From Bradyrhizobium guangdongense (GTDB lineage Bacteria > Pseudomonadota > Alphaproteobacteria > Rhizobiales > Xanthobacteraceae): a stretch of 64,000 nt of DNA. The DNA is taken from the NCBI RefSeq assembly GCF_004114975.1, contig NZ_CP030051.1:5394001-5458000 (forward strand). The letters run 5' to 3'. The notes beneath the pieces were generated by a model. That model had not been told where the DNA came from, did no database searches, and saw nothing but the letters and a program-made list of their open reading frames with translations. The position numbers and the translations under genes were made by a program. This document shows positions 18,375 to 27,340 of the stretch, in pieces (position 1 is the stretch's first letter; the number at the start of each line of letters is the position of its first letter).

Positions 18375-18689
18375 AGGCCCCTCCTGAAATCCTCGGCCAG
18401 TGGCCGACCTCAATCGATCCTGAAGCCGGCGCTGAACTCAGGGAATACGCGCTCGGCCGCCGGTATGCACGCCGATGTTTGGCGCATCCGGCCGATCCTC
18501 GGGACCGACCTGCCGGGAACCACGTGGAATGACACCAAGCTTCTGAGATAGCTCGCATTTCCTGCGACGTCCGGCGTCCATCCCCGGCCCGCGCGTTAAC
18601 GCTGCGTCCATCTTCATTCTGCATAATTTTCTCTCAATTTAATACGACCGCGCGCACCGGCCGCTCCTGGCCAATCGGGCCCGAACACC
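18375..18689. other. divergent promoter region between eutB and a chemoreceptor gene
   Basis: The 315-bp stretch has no gene. Next to eutB it holds the strong AGGAGG ribosome binding site. The part near 18600-18660 is A/T-rich (CATAATTTTCTC, AATTTAATACGAC) and is the likely promoter region for the plus-strand receptor gene, although no clear -35/-10 pair stands out. No EcfG-type GGAAC/CGTT pair was found on the eutB side, and no B12 riboswitch was recognised by eye. Confidence 0.5.
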
Positions 18690-20420
18690 ATGCAAATCGA
18701 TCGATCTGGGAATTCTGCCAGCCTGGCAGGCCGTTTCACGCTGGCGAGCAAGCTCTACGCGATCTTCGCGCTTTTCGCCGTGCTCACCGCGGCGATCGCG
18801 ATGCTGTCCGACTACAACAGCCGCCGCAGCGCCGAGCTGACCAGCGCGATCGAGACGGCGAATGCGGCCGCGCTGAACGTCGAGCGCGTCAACTCGCTCG
18901 TCTACGCGGTCGTGATGGAATCGCGCGGCGTCTACATGTCGACCGAGCCGAAGGTCGTGAAGAAGTTCGGCGACGGCCTGCTCAAATTCAACGCCCAGAT
19001 TCTCGATGTCGTGAGAGGTTGGGAAAGCATCGTCAAGGCTGACGACGCCGAACAGTTCGCGACCTTCAAGAAGCGCATCGAGCAGTTCGTCGAGTTCCGC
19101 AAGGAGCTGGTTCGCCGCGGCGTCGAGATCAATGCGGCGGCGGGCCGCGAATGGGGCGACAACGACGCCAACCGCGCCGTGCGTTCTGCGTTGAACAAGG
19201 ATCTCGAGGCGTTGTCCAAGGTCTATGCCGAGCGTGCCAAGCAGATCGCGCGCGAGACCGAGACCAACCGCACGCTGTCCTTCGTGCTGACCTGCCTCGG
19301 CGGCGTGGCGCTGGCTTTGGTCGTGATCGGCATCGTCATCATCGCCCGTTCGATCGCCCGGCCGCTTGCCGCCATCACGGCGACCATCAAGCAGGTCGCC
19401 GACGGCGCCGAGAACGTCGCTGTGCCGCACACCGAGCGCGCCGACGAGATCGGGGCGCTGGCCCGCGCCATCCAGATCTTCCAGGACGCGATGGGACGCA
19501 ACCGCAACCTCGCCTCGCAGGTCTCGCAGGATTCGGCCGCACGCGAACAGCGCACGCGCCACATCGAGCAATCGGTCGAGGCGTTCCGCGAAGCGATCGG
19601 CGCGATCATGCGCGGCCTCAGTGACAATGCCAGCGTCATGCGCGAGACCGCGCAGACCATCACCCGCGTCACGGCGGATGCCAGCAACCGCGCCAGCACC
19701 GCGGCCAACGCGACGAAGCAGGCCTCGCACAACGTCACCGCGGTGGCGGGTGCGGCCGAGGAGCTGTCGGCATCCGTGGAAGAGATCGGACGCCAGGTGA
19801 GGCAGAGCGCGGGCGCAGTCGAGCAGACCGGCCAGCGCACCGAGAAATCGATCGCCGAGATCGAGAGTCTCGCGGCCGCGACGCAGCGCATCGACGGCGT
19901 GCTGACCCTCATTCAGGCGATCGCCGAGCAGACCAATCTGCTCGCGCTCAACGCCACCATCGAGGCGGCCCGCGCCGGCGACGCCGGCCGCGGCTTTGCC
20001 GTCGTCGCACACGAGGTGAAGGCGCTGGCGGGACAGACCGCCAAGGCGACCGCCGACATCAGCGAAAACGTCGCGATGATCCAGTCCTCGACCCGCAACG
20101 CTGTCGATGCCGTGCGCGAAATCGGCGGCGCGGTGCGCGAGATCAACGAAGTCACCACGGCCATTGCCGGCGCCGTCGGCCAGCAGGACGCCGCCACGCG
20201 CGAGATCTCCTCCAATGCGCAATCGGCCGCCCAGGGCAACGAGACGCTGGTGGCGAACATCACTTCGCTGCGCGATGCGATCGGCGAAACCGACACGGCC
20301 GCCGCCTCCGTGCTGACCGCCGCGAGCAGCGTGACCGCGACCGCGGAGACGCTGTCGCGCGAGGTCGAGAAGTTCTTCCAGAACCTGCGTTCGGACAGCC
20401 GTATGGCCAAGGCGGGATGA
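18690..20420 (+). CDS. methyl-accepting chemotaxis protein
   Basis: The 576-residue transmembrane chemoreceptor has TM1 at about residues 21-42, a helical periplasmic sensor of about 150 residues (four-helix-bundle type, about 43-195), TM2 at about 197-222, a HAMP domain ([11 protein letters not shown] onward, about 222-275) and a cytoplasmic signalling coiled coil. The hairpin tip signature [19 protein letters not shown] at about 411-429, followed by [16 protein letters not shown], binds CheA/CheW. The ligand cannot be told. No cheR/cheB docking pentapeptide is visible at the C-terminus. It is monocistronic, and no che genes are nearby. Confidence 0.93.
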   Translation: MQIDRSGNSASLAGRFTLASKLYAIFALFAVLTAAIAMLSDYNSRRSAELTSAIETANAAALNVERVNSLVYAVVMESRGVYMSTEPKVVKKFGDGLLKFNAQILDVVRGWESIVKADDAEQFATFKKRIEQFVEFRKELVRRGVEINAAAGREWGDNDANRAVRSALNKDLEALSKVYAERAKQIARETETNRTLSFVLTCLGGVALALVVIGIVIIARSIARPLAAITATIKQVADGAENVAVPHTERADEIGALARAIQIFQDAMGRNRNLASQVSQDSAAREQRTRHIEQSVEAFREAIGAIMRGLSDNASVMRETAQTITRVTADASNRASTAANATKQASHNVTAVAGAAEELSASVEEIGRQVRQSAGAVEQTGQRTEKSIAEIESLAAATQRIDGVLTLIQAIAEQTNLLALNATIEAARAGDAGRGFAVVAHEVKALAGQTAKATADISENVAMIQSSTRNAVDAVREIGGAVREINEVTTAIAGAVGQQDAATREISSNAQSAAQGNETLVANITSLRDAIGETDTAAASVLTAASSVTATAETLSREVEKFFQNLRSDSRMAKAG

Positions 20421-20585
20421 CGGCGCGGCGTGCCTGCGCCAAGAGCGGCGGCCGGGGCCGGCCCTCCTTCTCCCTCACATCGTCAGCAGCGTCGTGATGG
20501 CGCGGCGCTGGTGCGTCCGGTTACCTTGACGAGCCGACAACCGAGGACGTCGCCCGAACTTCGCATTCGGACCACAAGCAGATGT

Positions 20586-21683
20586 TCATAGGCGCATCTC
20601 ATGCCGGGAGATGTTACGCCGGAACGGCCGCACAAACATGGCGGCCAAGGGAACAGCGACCAGCGGCGCCGCCGATTTCGGCTGCGTCGAGGCTGCCAGT
20701 GGACTTGCAACGACCACCGCCGTCAGGCCTTTAGACGCGTGGATCGTCATCGCAGCCACAGACAGCCCCGCGATCACATCCACAAAGTAATGCCCCCCGA
20801 CCAGCGGGGTCGCGACGAGCATTCCCCCATTCAGAATCAGCAGGGCGGGACGCAGCCACCAGATATTCCACAAGCTCCAGACGCTGACGAGCGCCATGGC
20901 AGCGTGAAAGCTCGGGAAGGTGAGGATGCCGCCGAGCTTGGTAAGGTTGAGAACTCGCAACGTGCCGTTGCGCAGCATCGGGATGTCTCGTGCCTGCCCT
21001 CCATATCCGTTCGCGTTGAATAGCTCGGTGTCGGAGGGCAGTCCGAATTCAAAATAGGTGCCGATCGCCGGAAGCAGGGAGGAGACGACAATCACCGCCC
21101 ACAACGCCAATATTGATGCCATCACGAACTGCTGTAGACGGACATATTGCCCCGTCATCCCCAGTGCGACAGGGACGACGAAGCCCGGCACGAGGATCAT
21201 CGCGTAAAACAATTTAGCGTAGATCAGGGATTTCGGGTGAGCCATCGCGAAATGGAAATATGCAGGCCAATCCAGGCCGAGCAATCGGTCAAGCTCGGCA
21301 AATCTCGCGTCCTGCAGTGGCATCCCGGCGCCCAAACCGATGTACGACAGCGGCGCCGCGCAGATCACGAAAAGACCCATCTGCGCAAACGCGAGCAGGG
21401 TAAACGCCGACCGCTCGCCCCAGCGCCGCCGCGTGAGCCACAACCCGGCAATCGCCAGTGCCGGCGCGGTGAGGACTTCCCTGCTCATCAAACCTTCCAG
21501 CGTGAAGGTCGTTGCGGCAAGCGCGATGCAGAGTGTCAGCGCATATCCGGCCACCAGACTCCAGTTGACCAGTCGTAACCTGTTCGCAATCCCCTGGTCG
21601 TGGCGACCGACCGAACGCCGCTCCTCCTTGACAGCACAACTTGCTCTCTCGAAGGGCGGGGCACCGAACATTCCAATTCCCAT
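20586..21683 (-). CDS. PAP2-superfamily membrane phosphatase/phosphotransferase-like protein
   Basis: The roughly 365-residue protein has an N-terminal 40-residue hydrophilic part, then about six TM segments. PAP2-type active-site motifs are visible: TFPSFHAAMALV (SxxH histidine) and GGHYFVDVIAG (the HxxxD motif) near residues 265 and 310. This fits the PAP2_3 / inositol-phosphoceramide-synthase-like branch, which acts on lipid or prenyl phosphates at the membrane. The ATG at 21683 is the first of two close Met codons (MGIGM). A paralogue with the same motifs is divergently encoded at 22112. The substrate is unknown; a sugar- or inositol-phospholipid role is one possibility. Confidence 0.82.
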   Translation of the reverse strand: MGIGMFGAPPFERASCAVKEERRSVGRHDQGIANRLRLVNWSLVAGYALTLCIALAATTFTLEGLMSREVLTAPALAIAGLWLTRRRWGERSAFTLLAFAQMGLFVICAAPLSYIGLGAGMPLQDARFAELDRLLGLDWPAYFHFAMAHPKSLIYAKLFYAMILVPGFVVPVALGMTGQYVRLQQFVMASILALWAVIVVSSLLPAIGTYFEFGLPSDTELFNANGYGGQARDIPMLRNGTLRVLNLTKLGGILTFPSFHAAMALVSVWSLWNIWWLRPALLILNGGMLVATPLVGGHYFVDVIAGLSVAAMTIHASKGLTAVVVASPLAASTQPKSAAPLVAVPLAAMFVRPFRRNISRHEMRL

Positions 21684-22111
21684 TCCAACGTACGTGCAAT
21701 TTCGGGCGGCACTCCCGGAAGTTTAGTCGACGCACCGTCTGGTTGCACCTCTTCACTGGCGCCATCGTTACTATTGGTGAAAAGTTCGTTTCCTGATGTC
21801 GCGAAGGTCCTTCCGGTAATGGAACCTCGCTCACGAGCAGGAACAGGCGAGCCTCGAAGGCCTCGGCAACCGCGCATGATGCCACCGTGCAGTTGACCGA
21901 CACGTCGGTTGGGCCGCGTGCATCAACATGGGCCTGCATCAGCCAAAAATAAAAGACCGTGCATGGGACGCATCGTCGAAACATCCAGAAGCAATTTGTT
22001 GACCAAACGAAATGATTGAGGCAGACCGCTATCGCAATTAGAAAGTGTACTCGCTAAGGTTGAATGATGGAATGACGCCCTTATCGGGCGTGGGAATGCT
22101 GGAATGCTGGA
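21684..22111. other. divergent intergenic region between two PAP2-like genes
   Basis: No gene is supported in this 428-bp gap; frames there lack coding character. It is visibly richer in A/T than its surroundings, especially 21940-22080. TTGACC near 21998 may be a -35 element for the plus-strand gene. A triple 8-bp repeat lies at its right end. The region should hold both divergent promoters. Confidence 0.45.
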
Positions 22112-22116
22112 ATGCC
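22093..22116. repeat. three tandem 8-bp repeats over the start codon of a PAP2-like gene
   Basis: GGAATGCT, GGAATGCT and GGAATGCC follow each other without a gap. Each unit holds an ATG (22096, 22104, 22112), and because the unit is 8 bp the three ATGs fall in three different frames. Only the ATG at 22112 opens the PAP2-like frame. Confidence 0.85.
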
Positions 22117-23359
22117 CGAAGAATTGTGGGATGCGCGATGGACGAGGTCCGCCGGCTCGATCGAAACTTGGGGACCTGTTACGGGCAAAGCCGCGATCGG
22201 ACGGCTCGGGAGCCGCGCACCACACGCGCTGACGCAGCGTTGCTCCTGGCTGGTTGCCGGCCTTGCAACCGCCTTTGCAGCATCTTTGATGTCCACGCTC
22301 ACTGTCGCAATCGATCGGGGCAGCGTCGAAACTTCAGTTCTCTCATTGCTGTTCCTGGTTGCGATCCATCTTGTTTACGGCAAGTGGTGTCCGGCCCCGG
22401 TGCTCTCCAACCTTGGCGGGGCGGTTGCCGTCCTCTTCGTCTCTATTGGAATGGCCGGCATCATCAGCCTTGTTGGCCTCAGGCACAACGCAGCGTTCAT
22501 CGATGAAACGTTGGCGCGGGCCGATCAATACCTGGGGTTCGACACGCCTTCGATGATCGCGTGGTTCGCCGATCATCCGGTCTGCTCCGAGCTTCTCAAG
22601 CTGGCTTACGCGAGCTCCTTCGTTCAACTCTTCGGCCTCGTCGTTCTGCTTAGTCTGCTCCGCCGCTTCGACAAACTCTGGGAGCTCGTCTTCGTCTGCA
22701 GCTTTACCATCGTGGCATCGACGACGTTCTCGGTGTTCTGGCCCGCCATAGGCGCGTTCGCCCACTACGACTATGCAGCCGGGATCCTCGAGCGTCTGCC
22801 CATCGGTGCGGGACTCTATCACCTCCCAAAGCTTGAATATTTCCGGAACGCGGCATTGCCGGTCGTCTCCTTTGCGAACCTGCACGGAGTCGTGACCTTC
22901 CCCTCCTTCCACTGCTGTCTCGCCCTCATGACGGTCTTCGCCGCCACCGGAACGCGATGGTTGTTCTGGGCGTTGGTCGCCCTGAACGTCCTGGTCTTGG
23001 TCTCGGCTCTGCCGATCGGCGGTCACTACGTCATCGATCTGCCCGCAGGTGCGCTGCTGTGGCTGGCCGCCACCGCGGCTGCCGCGATGCTGAATAAACC
23101 GGAATCCGCGCGAGCATCGTCCGGTGATTTCCAATCCGTCTCGGCGCCAGCGTCAGGTGGCCGGCGCGCATTTCAAAACGAAAAGCCCCGGCGCGAAGGC
23201 CGAGGCTTGCGATCCAATCCGCGTACATCCGGCGAACCAATCGTCGAGACAGAGGTTAGCCACGAATCTTGTACAGATGATGACGGAATTCGGCGCCGAC
23301 AAAATGACGCGGCGGCCTCGGAACCGGATCAACTGATCTCGGCTGGGCACTCCCTTTAG
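22112..23359 (+). CDS. PAP2-superfamily membrane protein, paralogue of the divergent gene
   Basis: The 415-residue frame encodes about six TM segments (first near residues 45-66) with PAP2 motifs TFPSFHCCLALM (near 275) and GGHYVIDLPAGALL (near 310). It is thus related to the protein at 20586-21683 and probably acts on lipid phosphates in the membrane. Residues from about 335 onward are hydrophilic, low in family resemblance and lie over a minus-strand terminator, so the C-terminal tail may be read-through after loss of an earlier stop. The start is uncertain because of an 8-bp triple repeat. The frame ends 4 bp inside the convergent HdeD-like gene end. Confidence 0.75.
   Translation: MPEELWDARWTRSAGSIETWGPVTGKAAIGRLGSRAPHALTQRCSWLVAGLATAFAASLMSTLTVAIDRGSVETSVLSLLFLVAIHLVYGKWCPAPVLSNLGGAVAVLFVSIGMAGIISLVGLRHNAAFIDETLARADQYLGFDTPSMIAWFADHPVCSELLKLAYASSFVQLFGLVVLLSLLRRFDKLWELVFVCSFTIVASTTFSVFWPAIGAFAHYDYAAGILERLPIGAGLYHLPKLEYFRNAALPVVSFANLHGVVTFPSFHCCLALMTVFAATGTRWLFWALVALNVLVLVSALPIGGHYVIDLPAGALLWLAATAAAAMLNKPESARASSGDFQSVSAPASGGRRAFQNEKPRREGRGLRSNPRTSGEPIVETEVSHESCTDDDGIRRRQNDAAASEPDQLISAGHSL
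23174..23208 (-). terminator. rho-independent terminator of the HdeD-like gene
   Basis: On the minus strand GCCTCGGC / GCCGGGGC (one T-G pair) around a CTTCGC loop is followed by TTTTCGTTTTG. It lies about 150 bp past the HdeD-like stop codon and inside the 3' part of the opposing PAP2-like frame. Confidence 0.8.
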
Positions 23360-23931
23360 CCGCGCCGCTTTAGCGCGAGGCCGAGGCTGATCCAGCCCGC
23401 GCCCGCCATGATCAGATCGATGCCGAGGAAGAGGCCGAGGATGTACACGCTGTTGATCGGCCAGCGCGCGACGATCAAGAACCCGAGCAGCAGCGTGATG
23501 GCGCCCGACAGCGCCACCCACACCCACGGGCTCTCGCGCTTCATGCTGAAAGCGAGAAACAGCCTGACGGCGCCGGAGGCGATCAGCGATGCGCCGAGGA
23601 ACAGCGTCAGCAAGACCGCCGCGAACAGCGGGTTGTCGAAGGTGAGAATGCCGGCGATGACATAGAGCGCGCCGAGCAATACCCAGATCATGAACTTGCC
23701 CCAGCTCTTCATCTGGAAGGCGCCGATGATCTCGGCGGCACCGGCGACGATCATCATCGCCCCGACCACGATCACACTCGCAACCGTCGCCATCACCACG
23801 CTGCCGAGCGCGACGAAGCCGGCGACGAGGTAGACGACGCCGAGGGCGACGATCCAGCCCCATTTCCCATGCAACGCTGCGATGCCGGAGCCGAGGCCGA
23901 GATGGGGAGAGGTATCCGAAGCAGATGTCAT
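23356..23931 (-). CDS. HdeD family membrane protein
   Basis: The 191-residue protein has six regularly spaced hydrophobic segments (about residues 27-48, 53-75, 80-100, 107-128, 135-157 and 165-187), the repeat-like layout of DUF308/HdeD proteins. HdeD is linked to acid resistance in E. coli; in alphaproteobacteria the role is unproven. Start at 23931 is fixed by a perfect AGGAGG six bases upstream; the longer frame to 23994 has no support. Its stop codon overlaps the stop of the convergent PAP2-like frame. Confidence 0.88.
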   Translation of the reverse strand: MTSASDTSPHLGLGSGIAALHGKWGWIVALGVVYLVAGFVALGSVVMATVASVIVVGAMMIVAGAAEIIGAFQMKSWGKFMIWVLLGALYVIAGILTFDNPLFAAVLLTLFLGASLIASGAVRLFLAFSMKRESPWVWVALSGAITLLLGFLIVARWPINSVYILGLFLGIDLIMAGAGWISLGLALKRRG

Positions 23932-24030
23932 GACGCACCTCCTGCAGGTGATGCCCGAGCGCATCTCAGGTGATGCGGCGCCGGGACCCGGCAACCACAG
24001 CAGCCCGGCGGCCGCCTGCGTTGACGCAGA

Positions 24031-25554
24031 TCAAGCGCGCGACCGCTCCATGGCCAGTTCGGCCTTGAGATTGTCGAGATCGCGATAAATTGAGGCGACC
24101 GCCAGGATCCGGCCGTCCTTGCGGTACTTCAGCAGACAATCCCGGTCTTTGATGCTGCCGTCGATGGCGATATCGTCAAAATTCTCGGCGTGGCCGACAT
24201 AGTTGATCGGCACGTCGTAATGCTGGCTCCAGAAGAACGGCACGGCATCGAAGCGCTCGCGCTTGCCGAGCATGTTGCGCGCCGCGGTCTGGCCCTGTCG
24301 CTCCGCGACCACCCAGTGCTCGACGCGGATGGTTTGCCGCGAGTGCGGGTCGGGCCAGCGCGCGATGTCGCCGGCCGCGAAGATGCCGGCCACGCTGGTC
24401 TCCAGATATTCGCTGACGCTGACGCCGCGATCGGCCGCAAGCCCGGCCTGCTCGGCCAGCGCGAGGCGCGGCTTGACGCCGATGCCGACCACGACGAGGT
24501 CGGCATCGATGACGCCGCCGCTCTTCAGCGTCGCACGGGCGCCGTCGAGCTTTTCGACGGTGTCCTCGAGGTGAAAGACGACGCCGTTCTCCTCGTGCAG
24601 CGCGCGCACGAAATCGCCCATCTCGGGCCCGAGCACCTTCTGCATCGGCCGCTCTTCCGGCGCGACCACGTGCACTTCGAGCTTGCGCGCGCGCAGCGAC
24701 GCCGCAACCTCGAGACCAATGAAACTCGCACCGATCACCAGCGCGCGCCGGGCGCTGCCGGCGGCCTTGATGACGGCGCGGCTGTCGGCGACGGAGCGCA
24801 AGGTATGGACATGCGGCTGGTCGGCGCCTGGTATCTGGAGTTTGACCGACTCTGCGCCGGTCGCGAGCAGCAGCCGGTCGAACGGCAGCTTGTCACCGTT
24901 GCCGAGCGTCACGCTGCGCGTCTTCGGATCGATCGCCGCGACGTTGGTGTTGAGCCGGAGGTCGATGCCCGCGTCCTTATAATAGTCCTGGCCCCGCAGC
25001 GGCAGCCAATCCTCCGGCGCGTTGCCGGCAAGATAGTCCTTGGAGAGATTTGGTCGGTCGACCGGCATCGCGCCGTCATTACTGAGCATGGTGATCGCGC
25101 CGGCAAATTCCTCGCGGCGAAGCGTCGCGGCCGCCGCGAAACCCGCCGCGCCGCCGCCGACGATGACGAACTTTTCGGGCGTCGGCGCGCTGCGATGTGC
25201 CATCGAGGGCTTTGGCGCCTCGCGCTTGCGCGCAACGGTAATCCTGTCGCCATCGTGCGTGACGTCCCACACCGCCAGCGCATTCAGCGCCGGCGGACGC
25301 GCCGCCTCGCCCGATCGCAAGGCGAAGCAGGCGTGATGCCAGGGGCAGCGGATGGTGTCGCCGACCACGAGACCCTCGGCGAGCGGACCGTGGTAATGAC
25401 TGCACAGCGGCTCGATGGCAAAGATCTCGCTGCCGGCCTGCACCAGCAGAACATCCTCCTCGCCGACATGACCGAGCAGTTTGCCGTCCTTGAACTCGGC
25501 GAGCGCAACGCCTTTGGTCAGGTCCGGGCCGCTTGGCTTCTTCTCCTCGGTCAT
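24031..25554 (-). CDS. Rieske-domain FAD/NAD-dependent oxidoreductase (AIFL-like)
   Basis: The 507-residue protein is a fusion. An N-terminal Rieske [2Fe-2S] domain (about residues 10-108) has ligands C51-H53 (CSHYHG) and C70-H73 (CPWHHAC). It is joined to a ferredoxin-reductase-like flavoprotein with an FAD motif IVGGGAAGFAAAATL (about 131-145), an NAD motif VIGASFIGLEVAASL (near 265), and the FAAGDIARW FAD signature. The family resembles apoptosis-inducing-factor-like and dioxygenase reductase proteins. The electron acceptor is unknown. Start at 25554 follows AAGGAGA. It lies 26 bp after folE in the same direction, so the two are probably co-transcribed. Confidence 0.9.
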   Translation of the reverse strand: MTEEKKPSGPDLTKGVALAEFKDGKLLGHVGEEDVLLVQAGSEIFAIEPLCSHYHGPLAEGLVVGDTIRCPWHHACFALRSGEAARPPALNALAVWDVTHDGDRITVARKREAPKPSMAHRSAPTPEKFVIVGGGAAGFAAAATLRREEFAGAITMLSNDGAMPVDRPNLSKDYLAGNAPEDWLPLRGQDYYKDAGIDLRLNTNVAAIDPKTRSVTLGNGDKLPFDRLLLATGAESVKLQIPGADQPHVHTLRSVADSRAVIKAAGSARRALVIGASFIGLEVAASLRARKLEVHVVAPEERPMQKVLGPEMGDFVRALHEENGVVFHLEDTVEKLDGARATLKSGGVIDADLVVVGIGVKPRLALAEQAGLAADRGVSVSEYLETSVAGIFAAGDIARWPDPHSRQTIRVEHWVVAERQGQTAARNMLGKRERFDAVPFFWSQHYDVPINYVGHAENFDDIAIDGSIKDRDCLLKYRKDGRILAVASIYRDLDNLKAELAMERSRA

Positions 25555-25580
25555 GGCAGCGTCTCCTTCGCTGGCGTGGA

Positions 25581-26207
25581 TCAATCGTCCGAGTTGGCCA
25601 GCCCCAGCAATTCCTGGCGCGTCAGCGCATTGTCGCGGAACACGCCGAGCATGCGGCTGGTGACGAGATCGGTCCCCGGCTTGTGCGCGCCGCGCGTCGT
25701 CATGCAGTGATGCGTCGCCTTGATGATGACGCCGACGCCTTCCGGCTTGAGCACATCGTTGATCGTGTTGGCGATCTGCGCGGTCATCTTCTCCTGGATC
25801 TGAAGGCGCTTGGCGTAGACGTCGACGACACGGGCGAGCTTTGAGATACCAACCACGCGTCCTTGCGGGATATAGGCGACCCAGGCGCGTCCGACGATTG
25901 GCGCCATGTGGTGCTCGCAATGGCTTTCGAAGCGAACGCCGCGCAGGACGATCATCTCGTCGTAGCCTTCGATCTCCTCGAAGGTCTTTTGCAGGATTTC
26001 GGTCGGATCCTGCGCATAACCGGAGAAATATTCTTCGAAAGCACGCGCGACGCGATCCGGCGTGTCCCGCAAGCCGTCGCGCGCGGGATCGTCGCCGGCC
26101 CAGCGGATCATCGTGCGGATCGCCTGCTCGACCTCTGCCCTGTCAGGCCGCTCGCTCGGCGCCTGCGCGACCGCGACACGTTCCAGCCTGCGCGCTTGTG
26201 ATTTCAT
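25581..26207 (-). CDS. folE: GTP cyclohydrolase I
   Basis: FolE converts GTP to dihydroneopterin triphosphate, the first step of folate (and queuosine/tetrahydrobiopterin) synthesis. The 208-residue protein has zinc ligands C97 and H100 (SHCEHHM) and C168 (THHCMTTRG), plus the FFGKVHIAYIP-like stretch [27 protein letters not shown] at 26207 is supported by GGGGAGG upstream. The N-terminal 20 residues are variable. It is the first gene of a pair with the Rieske-FAD reductase, an unusual partner for folE. Confidence 0.96.
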   Translation of the reverse strand: MKSQARRLERVAVAQAPSERPDRAEVEQAIRTMIRWAGDDPARDGLRDTPDRVARAFEEYFSGYAQDPTEILQKTFEEIEGYDEMIVLRGVRFESHCEHHMAPIVGRAWVAYIPQGRVVGISKLARVVDVYAKRLQIQEKMTAQIANTINDVLKPEGVGVIIKATHHCMTTRGAHKPGTDLVTSRMLGVFRDNALTRQELLGLANSDD

Positions 26208-26318
26208 CGAAAACCTCCCCTGCAACGGGCCGCACACGGAAGCGGCCCCACAGCTTGGACGGCGGCGACTGGAAAAGGTTCCCGGGATCAGGAAAAATCG
26301 GAGACTGGCCTCAGATCC

Positions 26319-27224
26319 TCATCGTGAGGCGCTGGATTCAGCCGCTTTCCGCACGTCGAGCACCGCCTGCGCCCATTCTGCCGGGCGCTCCTGCGGCAGA
26401 TTGTGACCGGCGCCGGTGAACACGCGTCGCTCGAACAAGCCCTCGAACTTGCGCGCGTGATGGGCGGTGCCGGGATTGACGCCGTCGCTGTCGCCATCGA
26501 TCGCGATCGTGGGAACGCGGACCGGAGGCTGTTGGGCCAGCTTGGCTTCGATCTCGGCATAGGCCGGATCGCCTTCGACCAGCGCGTAGCGGTGACGATA
26601 GGAATGGATCACGACATCGACGAAATCGGGATTGTCGAAGGACGCCGCACTTCTTTCGAACGTGGCATCGTCGAACTGCCATGCCGGCGACCACATCGCC
26701 CAGAGCTGACGGGCAAAACCGCGGCGGTTGCGCTCCAGCGCACGGCGGCCGCGCTCGTTGTGGAAGAGATACTGATACCAGAGCGCCGCCTCCTCCTGCG
26801 GCGACGCCGGCTCCATAGCGCGCGCAATGTTCTGGATATTGTAGGAATTGCCGGAGACGAGTCCGGTCACGCGGTCGGGATGAAGCACCGAGACCACGCA
26901 GGCCGCGCGGCCGCCCCAATCGTAGCCGCCGACGACGGCGCGCGCGATGCCGAGTGCGTCCATGAAGGCGAGGAGATCGGCGCCGAGCGCGGCCTGCTCG
27001 CCGGAGCGCAGCGTCGCCGGGGAGCGAAAACGCGTCGGCCCGTAGCCGCGCAGCCACGGCACCAGCACCCGCGCACCACCTTGCGCGATGAGAGGCGCGG
27101 CCTCGGCATAGGCGTTCACGTCGTAGGGAAAGCCGTGGCCCATGATGCAGGGCCAGCCGTCCGGCTCGCCGTATTCGCGATAGGCGATGTCGAGGACGTC
27201 GGTGCTGATGGTTTTTTGTTGCAT
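26319..27224 (-). CDS. alpha/beta hydrolase with Asp nucleophile (epoxide hydrolase/dehalogenase type)
   Basis: The 301-residue protein has the alpha/beta hydrolase fold with HGFPYD oxyanion region (H30-G31), nucleophile elbow GGYDWGG (Asp102), and catalytic His274 (GAGHNLPQ). Asp rather than Ser at the elbow points to the epoxide hydrolase / haloacetate dehalogenase branch. The acid residue is probably the Asp in AIDGDSDGVNPG. The substrate is unknown. The start at 27224 (MQQKTISTDV) begins at the fold's first strand. It is flanked upstream by a palindromic repeat and appears monocistronic. Confidence 0.88.
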   Translation of the reverse strand: MQQKTISTDVLDIAYREYGEPDGWPCIMGHGFPYDVNAYAEAAPLIAQGGARVLVPWLRGYGPTRFRSPATLRSGEQAALGADLLAFMDALGIARAVVGGYDWGGRAACVVSVLHPDRVTGLVSGNSYNIQNIARAMEPASPQEEAALWYQYLFHNERGRRALERNRRGFARQLWAMWSPAWQFDDATFERSAASFDNPDFVDVVIHSYRHRYALVEGDPAYAEIEAKLAQQPPVRVPTIAIDGDSDGVNPGTAHHARKFEGLFERRVFTGAGHNLPQERPAEWAQAVLDVRKAAESSASR

Positions 27225-27251
27225 GATTTTGCTGACGGAGTTGGAGGCCGC

Positions 27252-27328
27252 AGCCCGGATGGAGCGCAGCGCAATCCGGGCACGCAGCCATCCGCGAATC
27301 CCGGATTTCGCTGCGCTCCATCCGGGCT
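27252..27328. repeat. palindromic intergenic repeat (29-bp arms)
   Basis: The arms at 27252-27280 and 27300-27328 begin AGCCCGGATGGAGCGCAG and pair over 29 bp with one mismatch around a 19-base centre. They would form a long hairpin between the hydrolase and HD-protein genes. This type of element recurs in rhizobial chromosomes. Confidence 0.9.
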
Positions 27329-27340
27329 ACTATAGGAGCG

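Noticed and set aside
18375..18689. Cobalamin riboswitch upstream of eutB
   Set aside because: Both eutB and hpnP products need B12, so it was looked for, but no B12-box-like sequence was recognised by eye.
18639..20222. Minus-strand open frame of about 527 codons
   Set aside because: It is antisense to the chemoreceptor gene with TM, HAMP and signalling domains.
27252..27328. Possible CRISPR repeat or insertion-sequence end
   Set aside because: It is a single inverted pair without spacers, target-site duplication or transposase; it is called a palindromic intergenic repeat instead.
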